Source: Actibacterium sp. MT2.3-13A
GTDB lineage: Bacteria; Pseudomonadota; Alphaproteobacteria; Rhodobacterales; Rhodobacteraceae
Direction of reading: 5' to 3'
Assembly (NCBI RefSeq): GCF_018139985.1
Contig: NZ_JAGSOU010000013.1
Coordinates: forward strand, 42,359-106,358
DNA length: 64,000 nucleotides
The notes beneath the pieces are model-generated. The model had not been told where the DNA came from. It was given only the letters and a program-made list of their open reading frames with translations, and did not search any database. Made by a program: the position numbers and the translations under genes. This document shows positions 48,229 through 57,984 of this stretch, piece after piece. Each line of letters opens with the position of its first letter. Position 1 is the first letter of the stretch.

Positions 48229-48510
48229 ATGGTCGCACTGATCCGCCTTGCCGTCGTCGGGCTGGTCGTTCTGACGGCGATCTATGTCATGGTCTCGCTC
48301 TACTCGCGCTCGGTGCGGCGGGAGAAGCTGGAGGGCTGGGCCGATGAACAGATCTCCGAGGGCCGCCTTGAGGAAAGCGACCGCGATGCCTTTATCGAAG
48401 AGGGGATGCGCGACTATGAGCACTCGCTACGCAGAAAGCTGATCCTCGGGGTCTATGTGGTGCCGATCATCGCGGTGATCCTTCTGGTTTACGTCACGAA
48501 TTTCATGTGA
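48229..48510 (+). CDS. Small membrane protein, unknown function
   Basis: 93-residue protein with a helix at each end (VALIRLAVVGLVVLTAIYVMVSLY and LILGVYVVPIIAVILLVYV) and a charged middle (SRSVRREKLEGWADEQISEGRLEESDRDAFIEEGM). The ATG at 48229 has AGGGGAGG upstream; an in-frame ATG at 48172 is less likely. It sits 6 bases ahead of the DUF1523 gene, so the two are probably one transcript and may work together at the membrane. I do not recognise a named family. Confidence 0.72.
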   Translation: MVALIRLAVVGLVVLTAIYVMVSLYSRSVRREKLEGWADEQISEGRLEESDRDAFIEEGMRDYEHSLRRKLILGVYVVPIIAVILLVYVTNFM

Positions 48511-48516
48511 GGTCGC

Positions 48517-49170
48517 ATGGTTTACGTCAAATGGACCTTCCTGACGCTGCTGGCGCTCTTGGTCTTTGCCTTTTTCCACTACACGCTGCCGCAGCGCGAT
48601 ATCGTGCGCATTGCGGACACCTATGAGAAGCGGATCGATCCGGGCGGCAATGCGCTTTTCTGGGCCGACCCGCCGGTGGGGGCGGCCCAGACCGCGAACC
48701 GCGACGTGTTCTTCATCCAGGCGATCCGGCCCAATGGCCGCCCCATCGTCTATCGCAACGAGGACACCGGCTGGGGCTGGCCACCCTATTTCAAGCTCGA
48801 CACCTCGAACCTGCAGGCCGAGGCGTCGGACCTGAAATCGACCAAGGACAACCCGCAATGGGTGGCGGTGCGCCACTACGGCTGGCGCAACGAGTTCCTG
48901 TCGATCTATCCCAATGCGGTCGGCGTGCGGCCGGTGGACGGGCCGGATGTGCGGCTCTTCCCCTGGCTGAACATCGTGATCCTGTCGCTGGTCGGGCTGG
49001 CCGCGCTGTTCCTGTGGCGGGTCTGGGCGCAGTTCCGGGAACGCACCATCGATCCGCTGTTCGCCGAGGCCGAGGAGACCTGGGACGCCGTGGACGAACG
49101 CGCCGACGCCGCGCGGGACCGCGCGCGGGGGCTGTGGCGGCGGCTCATGGACCGGCTGGGGCGGAAATAG
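48517..49170 (+). CDS. DUF1523 family membrane protein
   Basis: 217-residue protein that fits DUF1523: an N-terminal helix (FLTLLALLVFAFFHYTL), the conserved segment PQRDIVRIADTYEKR, a periplasmic part with NREDTGWGWPPYFK-like and HYGWRNEFLSIYPNAV lines, and a second helix (LNIVILSLVGLAALFLWRVW). A cytoplasmic tail rich in Glu, Asp and Arg follows. Function unknown. It is the second gene of a pair with the small membrane protein. Confidence 0.85.
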   Translation: MVYVKWTFLTLLALLVFAFFHYTLPQRDIVRIADTYEKRIDPGGNALFWADPPVGAAQTANRDVFFIQAIRPNGRPIVYRNEDTGWGWPPYFKLDTSNLQAEASDLKSTKDNPQWVAVRHYGWRNEFLSIYPNAVGVRPVDGPDVRLFPWLNIVILSLVGLAALFLWRVWAQFRERTIDPLFAEAEETWDAVDERADAARDRARGLWRRLMDRLGRK

Positions 49171-49261
49171 GCTCCGGCAGTCCGGTGTTGGCATCTTGGC
49201 GATAAGGGCGGCGGCCGGCCCGAGGGGGGCGCGCCGCCATCATTGCAGAGAGGTGCCACCC

Positions 49262-51619
49262 CTACTCGCCGTAGGGCACCCAGATGTTCTTGACCTCGGT
49301 CGCCGCGCGCAGGAACTCGCGCCCCTCGCCCTGCGCGCCCATCCAGTCGCGCGCGCGGCCGTAATTCACCCATGTCCGTTTCAGGTTGTGGATCGAGGCC
49401 CTCTCGACCACCGCTGACAGTTCGGTGGAGGAGAAGCACCAGCAGGCATCCACATCCATGTGCCCCGCCAGCGCCGGAGCCAGCTCGGAATGCGATCCGG
49501 TGACGATGTTCACCACCCCCGCCGGCAGGTCCGAGGTATCGAGCACCTGGTAGAAATCGGTCGCGGCCAGCGGATAGGGCTCCGAGGGCACCAGCACGCA
49601 GGTATTGCCCATGGCGATCGCCGGCGCCATCAGCGAGACGAGCCCCAGCAGCGGCATCTCATCGGGGCAGAGCGCGCCGACCACACCCACCGGCGCGTTC
49701 ATCGCCAGCGCCACGCCGCGGATCGGCACCGAATGCGCTGCGCCGTCGTATTTGTCGGCCCAGGCGGCATAGGTGAAAAGCCGCGCGATGGCGGCCTCCA
49801 CCTCGGCGCGGGCGGATTTTTCCTGCTGGCCGGTCAGCCCGCGCAGCCGCTCGGTGAATTCGGCCGTCCGTGCCGAGAGGTTCTCGGCGATGTAATAGAG
49901 GATCTGCGCGCGCAGATGGCCGGTGGTCTTCGCCCAGCCCTTCGCGCCTTGCGCCGCCTCCACCGCGTTGCGGATGTCCTTGCGGTTGCCCAGGCCCACA
50001 TGGCCCAGAAGCCGCCCGCGCGGGCTGTAAACGCTGCGCGAATAGCCGCCGTCGGGGCGCGCCTGCTTGCCTCCGACATAGAGCTTGGCTGTGCGGTCCA
50101 GCGGGTCGGCGACCTCGGGCTCCTCGGGCTTGCCCTCGGGCGGGATCTGTTTCAGCGGCTTTGTCGCGCCGCCGGCCCTGAGATAGGCATGCAGCCCCTC
50201 CCAGCCGCCCTCCCGGCCGAAACCGCTCTCGCGCATGCCGCCAAAGCCCGCGGCCGCGTCGAACAGGTTGGTGGCGTTCACCCAGACCACGCCCGCGACC
50301 AGCTTCGGCGCGATGTCGAGCGCGAGGTTCACGTTCTCGGTCCAGACGCTGGCGGCCAGCCCGTAGCGGGTGTTGTTGGCCAGCTGCACCGCCTCCGCGG
50401 GCGTGCGGAAGGTGGTGCCGACGAGAACGGGGCCGAAGATCTCCTCCTGCATCAGGGTCGAGGCCGGCGACAGGCCGGTGATCAGCGTCGGCGGGTAATA
50501 GCAACCCTCGGGCAGCGGCGCGGCGGAGCGATAGATCTCGCCCTCGGCCCCGCCCTCCTCGACCATTCTCGTGATGGTCTGCAACTGCACCGGGTCCACC
50601 ACCGCGCCCACGTCGATGCATTTGTCCAGCGGGTCGCCGATGCGCAGCTTGTCCATCCGCGCCCTGAGCTTGTCGTAGAAACGCGGCGCGATGCCCTCCT
50701 GCACCAACAGGCGCGAGCCGGCGCAGCAGACCTGCCCCTGGTTGAACCAGATCGCATCGACCAGCCCCTCGACCGCCGAATCGATATCGGCGTCCTCGAA
50801 GACGATGTAGGGGGACTTACCCCCCAGTTCGAGCGTCAGCGCCTTGCCCGATCCGGCGGTGGCCGCGCGGATCTTTCGCCCCACCTCGGTCGAGCCGGTG
50901 AAGGCGATCTTGTCGATGCCGGGATGGTTCACGATCATCTCGCCCACCGCGCCTTCGCCGGTGACAATGTTGACCACGCCCCTGGGCAGCCCCGCCTCGC
51001 GGCAGATATCGGCGAACAGCAGCGCGCTCAGCGAGGTGTATTCGGCCGGCTTCAGCACCACCGTGTTGCCCGCCGCCAGTGCCGGCGCCACCTTCCACGC
51101 CAGCATCAGCAGCGGGAAGTTCCAGGGGATGATCTGGCCGCAGACCCCATGCGGCACATGGCCTGGCAGCTCGCTCTCCATCAGCTGCGCCAGCCCCGCG
51201 TGGTAATAGAAATGCCGGTGCACCAGCGGAATGTCGATGTCGCGGCTTTCGCGGATCGGCTTGCCGTTGTCCAGCGTCTCCAGAACCGCGAAGAGGCGCG
51301 CGTGTTTCTGGATCAGCCGCGCCAGCGCATAGAGGTATTTCGCCCGCCCATGCCCGCCGAGACGCGCCCATTTCGCCTGCGCCCTGCGCGCCGCCGCCAC
51401 CGCGGCGTCCACATCCTCCCGCGTCGCCTGGCTCAGCGTCGCCAGAACCTCGCCGGTGGCCGGGTTGCGCGATTCGAACCCGTCGGTGGGGGCGGTGAAC
51501 CGACCATCGATGAAATGGCCGAAGCGATCACCGCCATCCACCAGCCAGGCCAGCGCCTCGGCCGCGCTCTCCGGCGCGGGCCCGTATTCCATCGTCTCGA
51601 ACAGCTCTTTCACGGTCAT
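49262..51619 (-). CDS. ALDH16-type double-domain aldehyde dehydrogenase
   Basis: 785-residue protein with two aldehyde dehydrogenase domains. The first (about 30-510) is complete: Glu in LTLELGGKSPYIVF, Cys in FNQGQVCCAGSRLLV, cofactor loop FTGSTEVGRKI. The second (about 530-785) is shorter; it keeps VGVVGALCPDEMPLLGLVSLMAPAIAMGN and VVNIVTGSHSELAPALAGH but lacks the catalytic Cys and Glu, as in the ALDH16 family. The start codon at 51619 is 3 bases from a type 1 repeat whose AAGAAG appears to be the ribosome-binding site. It follows deoC, so it probably oxidises acetaldehyde or another product of deoxyribose degradation. Confidence 0.88.
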   Translation of the reverse strand: MTVKELFETMEYGPAPESAAEALAWLVDGGDRFGHFIDGRFTAPTDGFESRNPATGEVLATLSQATREDVDAAVAAARRAQAKWARLGGHGRAKYLYALARLIQKHARLFAVLETLDNGKPIRESRDIDIPLVHRHFYYHAGLAQLMESELPGHVPHGVCGQIIPWNFPLLMLAWKVAPALAAGNTVVLKPAEYTSLSALLFADICREAGLPRGVVNIVTGEGAVGEMIVNHPGIDKIAFTGSTEVGRKIRAATAGSGKALTLELGGKSPYIVFEDADIDSAVEGLVDAIWFNQGQVCCAGSRLLVQEGIAPRFYDKLRARMDKLRIGDPLDKCIDVGAVVDPVQLQTITRMVEEGGAEGEIYRSAAPLPEGCYYPPTLITGLSPASTLMQEEIFGPVLVGTTFRTPAEAVQLANNTRYGLAASVWTENVNLALDIAPKLVAGVVWVNATNLFDAAAGFGGMRESGFGREGGWEGLHAYLRAGGATKPLKQIPPEGKPEEPEVADPLDRTAKLYVGGKQARPDGGYSRSVYSPRGRLLGHVGLGNRKDIRNAVEAAQGAKGWAKTTGHLRAQILYYIAENLSARTAEFTERLRGLTGQQEKSARAEVEAAIARLFTYAAWADKYDGAAHSVPIRGVALAMNAPVGVVGALCPDEMPLLGLVSLMAPAIAMGNTCVLVPSEPYPLAATDFYQVLDTSDLPAGVVNIVTGSHSELAPALAGHMDVDACWCFSSTELSAVVERASIHNLKRTWVNYGRARDWMGAQGEGREFLRAATEVKNIWVPYGE

Positions 51620-51622
51620 GGC

Positions 51623-51643
51623 TTCTTCTTGGCAAAAATACTC
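51623..51643 (-). repeat. Dispersed repeat type 1, copy g, at the ALDH16 start
   Basis: GAGTATTT-N3-CCAAGAAGAA (N3 = TTG) on the minus strand, ending 3 bases before the ALDH16 ATG, where it serves as the only apparent ribosome-binding site. Confidence 0.87.
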
Positions 51644-51668
51644 AAAATCCCTCCTGCCCCACGGGCGC

Positions 51669-52673
51669 TCAGCCCATCGGGTGGCGGTAGGCGGCCGAAT
51701 ACTGGCCGGTGACATGGTGTTCGAGCTGGCGCTCGATATCGCCCAGCAGCGACGAGGCGCCGAATCGGAACAGGTCGGGCTGCATCCAGCGGTCGCCCAG
51801 CTCCTCCTTCAGCAGCGCCAGATACACCAGCGCATCCTTGGCCTTGGAAATCCCTCCCGCGGGCTTGTATCCGACCCGGTGGCCGGTGCGCTCCCAGTAG
51901 TCGCGGATCGCCCGCATCATCACCAGGGAGACGGGCAGCGTGGCGTTCACCGTTTCCTTGCCGGTGGAGGTCTTGATGAAATCGGCGCCGGCCATCATGC
52001 ACACCAGCGAGGCGCGGGCGACATTGCGCAGCGTGCCCAGCTCGCCGGTGGCGAGAATCGCCTTTACATGGGCCGCGCCGCAGGCCGCGCGGAACTCGCG
52101 CATCTCGTCATAGAGCGCCTGCCAGTCGCCCGACAGCACATGCCGGCGCGAGATCACGATGTCGATCTCGGAGGCGCCGGCCTTCACGCTTTCGCGGATC
52201 TCCTGCACCCGCAGCGGATAGGGCGAGAGGCCCGCGGGAAAGCCGGTGGAGACGGCCGCGACGGGAATCGCCGTGCCCTCCAGCGCCGCCACCGCCGGTT
52301 CCACCATCTCGTGATAGACGCAGACCGCGCCCACATGAATCGGCCCCATGCCCAGCGCGGCCAGCAGATCGGCGCGCACCGGCTGGCGGGCCTTGGCGCA
52401 GAGGCGGCGGACGCGCTCGGCGGTGTCGTCGCCCGAGAGCGTGGTCAGGTCGATGAGGGTGATCGCCTTCAGCAGCCAGGCCGCCTGGTGGTCCTTCTTG
52501 ACCGACCGGCGTGCCGGCAGCGCGGCGGTGCGCCGCTCGATCGCGGAGGTGTTGGCCTGCTGGGCGCGCACCCAGTCCATGTCCAGCGCCATGCCCGGGT
52601 TGCGGGCATGGCCGAGCTGGGGCAGGGCCGCGGCTGCGGGGCTGTGGTCGAGGGTCTGCGGATCGCTCTGCAC
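51669..52673 (-). CDS. deoC: Deoxyribose-phosphate aldolase
   Basis: 334-residue DERA of the longer type. The Schiff-base Lys is in GADFIKTSTGKE, the second active-site Lys in GYKPAGGI, and the proton-relay region in IDLTTLSGDD. It cleaves 2-deoxyribose 5-phosphate into glyceraldehyde 3-phosphate and acetaldehyde in deoxynucleoside breakdown. The start is a GTG at 52673 with GGGAGG upstream. The ALDH16 gene follows 49 bases downstream on the same strand, a sensible partner for removing acetaldehyde. Confidence 0.93.
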   Translation of the reverse strand: MQSDPQTLDHSPAAAALPQLGHARNPGMALDMDWVRAQQANTSAIERRTAALPARRSVKKDHQAAWLLKAITLIDLTTLSGDDTAERVRRLCAKARQPVRADLLAALGMGPIHVGAVCVYHEMVEPAVAALEGTAIPVAAVSTGFPAGLSPYPLRVQEIRESVKAGASEIDIVISRRHVLSGDWQALYDEMREFRAACGAAHVKAILATGELGTLRNVARASLVCMMAGADFIKTSTGKETVNATLPVSLVMMRAIRDYWERTGHRVGYKPAGGISKAKDALVYLALLKEELGDRWMQPDLFRFGASSLLGDIERQLEHHVTGQYSAAYRHPMG

Positions 52674-52826
52674 GGGCCGGGCCTCCCATCCGATGCCGGT
52701 AAAAACTGGCACGCGCGGCAGGGCTTGGCAAGCGCGCCGCCGCGGCAACCCGGGGCGTGTCGATGCGCGGATGCGCCGCGCGGCATCAGCCGGCCGCGTC
52801 TCGGTTCGTCGGATGGTTTGGGAATT

Positions 52827-52902
<76 letters not shown>

Positions 52903-52990
52903 ATCGTGGTGCAGGCTGTCTGCCTTGCCCGCGTGTATCTAGGGAAGCGCGCGGGGGGATGCAAGCGAAAAAATGCCCCCGCGCGCCAGG

Positions 52991-53314
52991 TCAGTTTTCT
53001 TCGTCGTCCGAGGACACGTCGGCAATGTCATCGAGCGAGACATTGTCGTCATCCTCGTCGTCCAGAACGTCATCGTCCAGGTCCACGTCGCCGTCGTCGA
53101 GAACCGCTTCGTCTTCCAGTTCCTCGGCCGGGGCGGCCTTGGCCTTGGCTGCGGATTTGTCGGCAACCAGCGTGCGGCTGATGCCCGAGTTCAGGCTTTC
53201 CAGCGTGAAGCTGTGGGCGCAGGACGGGCAGGTCATCGGGTCGCGCTGAAGGTCATAAAAACGCACCGAACATTTCGGGCAGACGCGCTTTACACCCCAT
53301 TCTTCCTTGGGCAT
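52991..53314 (-). CDS. TIGR02300 / FYDLN acid domain protein
   Basis: 107-residue protein: an N-terminal zinc ribbon (CPKCSVRFYDLQRDPMTCPSC, four Cys in two CxxC pairs), then a tail dominated by Asp and Glu (LDDGDVDLDDDVLDDEDDDN). The short FYDL motif and acidic tail define the TIGR02300 family, widespread in alphaproteobacteria and of unknown function. The tail is probably disordered. It is encoded just downstream of nothing on its strand and upstream of the tRNA-Ala gene in the same direction. Confidence 0.9.
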   Translation of the reverse strand: MPKEEWGVKRVCPKCSVRFYDLQRDPMTCPSCAHSFTLESLNSGISRTLVADKSAAKAKAAPAEELEDEAVLDDGDVDLDDDVLDDEDDDNVSLDDIADVSSDDEEN

Positions 53315-53451
53315 GAATATCCCCTTACATCGTCGTCATGAGAACTCAGTCGCAGCCAACTGCCACAACAGCCCCAAGGTGTCAAAGCCCTTTTTGAAAA
53401 GGCCGCGGGCCGTCGGCGGCAGGGGGCCGGGGCGTGGGAAAAGGACAAGGC

Positions 53452-54144
53452 ATGCCAACTGCCCAGCTTCCCGGCGCGCCGCCGGTCGAGATCACCCTGC
53501 GCCGCTCGGCCCGCGCGCGGCGCTATTCGCTGCGGGTATCGCAGCTCGACGGTCGGGTGACGCTGACCCTGCCGCGCGGCGCACCGCTGGATGAGGGTAT
53601 GGCCTTCGCCCGCGAAAAGGCGGGCTGGATCCGCGCCCAGCTGGCCGCGCAGCCCGCTGTCGCGCCGGTGGAAATCGGCGGCGCGGTGCCCTTCGAAGGG
53701 GCGACGCTGCCGATCGTGGCGGCGCGGCGGCGCGGCGTGGCACTGATCGGCGGGCAGCTGGAGGTGCCGGACGATCCGGGGCGCGTGGGGCCGCGGGTGC
53801 AGGTCTTCCTGAAGGAGCAGGCGCGCGGGCGGCTGGCCGCGGCCTCCGACCGCCACGCGGCGGCGCTGGGCCGGGATTATGGGCGGCTCACCCTGCGCGA
53901 CACGCGGTCGCGCTGGGGGTCGTGCTCGTCGCGCGGGGATCTGATGTATTCCTGGCGGCTGGTCATGGCCCCGCCCGAGGTGCTGGATTACGTCGTCGCG
54001 CACGAGGTGGCGCATCTGGCCGAGATGAACCATTCCCCCGCCTTCTGGGCGCTGGTCGAGCGGCTCTGCCCCGGGCACCGGGCGCCGCGGGCCTGGCTGC
54101 GGGCGCATGGCGCGCTGCTGCACCGGGTGCGTTTTGGCGATTGA
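53452..54144 (+). CDS. YgjP-like (M48/DUF45) metallopeptidase
   Basis: 230-residue protein with the zinc site HEVAHLAEMNHSPAFW (HExxH plus a downstream His) and the family line RDTRSRWGSCSSRGDLMYSWRLVMAPPEVLDYVV before it. The N-terminus has the usual Arg-rich RRSARARRYSLRV. Function of YgjP-type proteins is poorly known; a cytoplasmic zinc protease role is inferred. AAGGACAAGG precedes the ATG at 53452. It is followed 33 bases later by the GntR regulator gene. Confidence 0.87.
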   Translation: MPTAQLPGAPPVEITLRRSARARRYSLRVSQLDGRVTLTLPRGAPLDEGMAFAREKAGWIRAQLAAQPAVAPVEIGGAVPFEGATLPIVAARRRGVALIGGQLEVPDDPGRVGPRVQVFLKEQARGRLAAASDRHAAALGRDYGRLTLRDTRSRWGSCSSRGDLMYSWRLVMAPPEVLDYVVAHEVAHLAEMNHSPAFWALVERLCPGHRAPRAWLRAHGALLHRVRFGD

Positions 54145-54159
54145 CGGCGCGCGCGGTTT

Positions 54160-54169
54160 TGTGATCACA
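54160..54169. promoter_or_regulatory. Palindromic operator candidate TGTGATCACA, GntR gene
   Basis: Perfect 10-bp palindrome 8 bases before the start codon of the GntR/FCD gene, where binding would block initiation. The same palindrome occurs twice in front of sucC. There is no spaced CRP-type site (TGTGA-N6-TCACA). It fits the GT-N4-AC pattern of FadR/FCD-type GntR operators. Confidence 0.6.
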
Positions 54170-54177
54170 GTCTCGAC

Positions 54178-54828
54178 ATGCTTCAGAATCCCCGTCCCCT
54201 CGACCCCGGCGCCTCGGCGCATGAGCAACTTTACCGCACGCTGCGCAGCCAGATCATGCATGGCGAGCTGACCCCGGGCGCGGCGCTGACCCTGCGCGGG
54301 ATCGGCGCGCAATTCGGCGTGTCGATGACGCCGGCGCGCGAGGCGGTGCGCCGGCTGGTGGCCGAGGGCGCGCTGACGCTTTCGTCCTCGGGCCGGGTCA
54401 GCACGCCCGAGCTGTCGAACGAGCGGATCGAGGAACTGGCTGCCCTGCGCGCGCTGCTGGAGCCGGAGCTTGCGTCCCGCGCCCTGCCGCGCGCCCATAT
54501 CGCGCTGATCGAGCGGCTGCAGACCATCAACGCCAATATCGCCGAGGTGGTCAGCCGCAAGGACGCCGTGGGCTATATCCGGACCAACCTGGAGTTTCAC
54601 CGCGCGCTCTATCTGCGCGCCCAGGCGCCGGCGATGCTGGCCATGGTGGAGACCGTCTGGTTGCAGCTGGGCCCGACCATGCGCGCGCTTTACGGCCGGC
54701 TGGGCCGCACCGAGCCGCCGCAGCATCACCGCATGATCCTGGCCGCGCTGAAGGCCGGCGACGAGCCAGCGCTGCGCCTGTCGGTGCGCACCGACGTGAC
54801 GCAGGGGCTGCGGATGCTGGCGGCATGA
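54178..54828 (+). CDS. GntR family transcriptional regulator, FCD type
   Basis: 216-residue regulator. The winged helix-turn-helix is in the first ~75 residues (SAHEQLYRTLRSQIMHGELTPG; LRGIGAQFGVSMTPAREAVRRLVAEGAL). The FCD effector domain follows (ELAALRALLEPELASRAL; RTNLEFHRALYLRAQAPAML; HHRMILAAL), where Asp/His residues usually bind a metal and an organic acid ligand. No Shine-Dalgarno is evident, and the TGTGATCACA palindrome lies right upstream, suggesting autoregulation. It is convergent with lpd at the end of the suc block, which carries the same palindrome twice upstream. Confidence 0.92.
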   Translation: MLQNPRPLDPGASAHEQLYRTLRSQIMHGELTPGAALTLRGIGAQFGVSMTPAREAVRRLVAEGALTLSSSGRVSTPELSNERIEELAALRALLEPELASRALPRAHIALIERLQTINANIAEVVSRKDAVGYIRTNLEFHRALYLRAQAPAMLAMVETVWLQLGPTMRALYGRLGRTEPPQHHRMILAALKAGDEPALRLSVRTDVTQGLRMLAA

Positions 54829-54852
54829 GAAAGGGGCCTTTCGGCCCGTGAA

Positions 54853-54923
54853 GGGGGCTTTCCGCCCCCCTCTTGCCCCTCGCGGGGCAATTCACCCCCC
54901 GAGGATATTTGTCGCCAGAAGAA
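54853..54923 (+). repeat. Composite repeat type 2 with two terminator hairpins, copy h
   Basis: Hairpin 1 GGGGGC-TTTCC-GCCCCC (54853-54869). Hairpin 2 TTGCCCC-TCGC-GGGGCAA (54873-54890). Then TTCACCCCCC and GAGGATATT-N4-GCCAGAAGAA (54901-54923, N4 = TGTC). It lies between convergent GntR and lpd genes, 6 bases from the lpd stop, and probably terminates both. Confidence 0.82.
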
Positions 54924-54929
54924 GGCGGG

Positions 54930-56318
<1,389 letters not shown>

Positions 56319-56405
56319 GGGGTGTCTCCCTTTGCCCGGTTCGGGCGGTCTGAATTCCATATGATGCTCATATGACCTGCATATGAGTTTTATGGCCGAT
56401 GGGGA

Positions 56406-56478
56406 GGGGGCTGTCTGCCCCCTCTTGCCCCGGCGGGCCGGGGCAATTCACCCCCGAGGATATTTCGGGCCAGAAGAA
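56406..56478 (+). repeat. Composite repeat type 2 with hairpins, copy i, between sucB and lpd
   Basis: Hairpin 1 GGGGGC-TGTCT-GCCCCC (56406-56422). Hairpin 2 has 10-bp arms TTGCCCCGGC / GCCGGGGCAA (56425-56446). Then TTCACCCCC and GAGGATATT-N4-GCCAGAAGAA (56456-56478, N4 = TCGG). It is antisense to both flanking genes, 26 bases from the sucB stop. The hairpins could attenuate reading into lpd. Confidence 0.82.
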
Positions 56479-56504
56479 GGGCCGCTCCCCGGGGGGGGGC
56501 GCGA

Positions 56505-57980
<1,476 letters not shown>

Positions 57981-57984
57981 GGGC

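Noticed and set aside
49262..51619. Two separate aldehyde dehydrogenase genes joined by a missed stop or frameshift
   Set aside because: One uninterrupted frame covers both domains, and the degenerate second domain is a known property of ALDH16.
54160..54169. CRP/FNR site in front of the GntR gene
   Set aside because: The half-sites TGTGA and TCACA are fused without the 6-base spacer that CRP needs; the arrangement fits a GntR-type dyad better.
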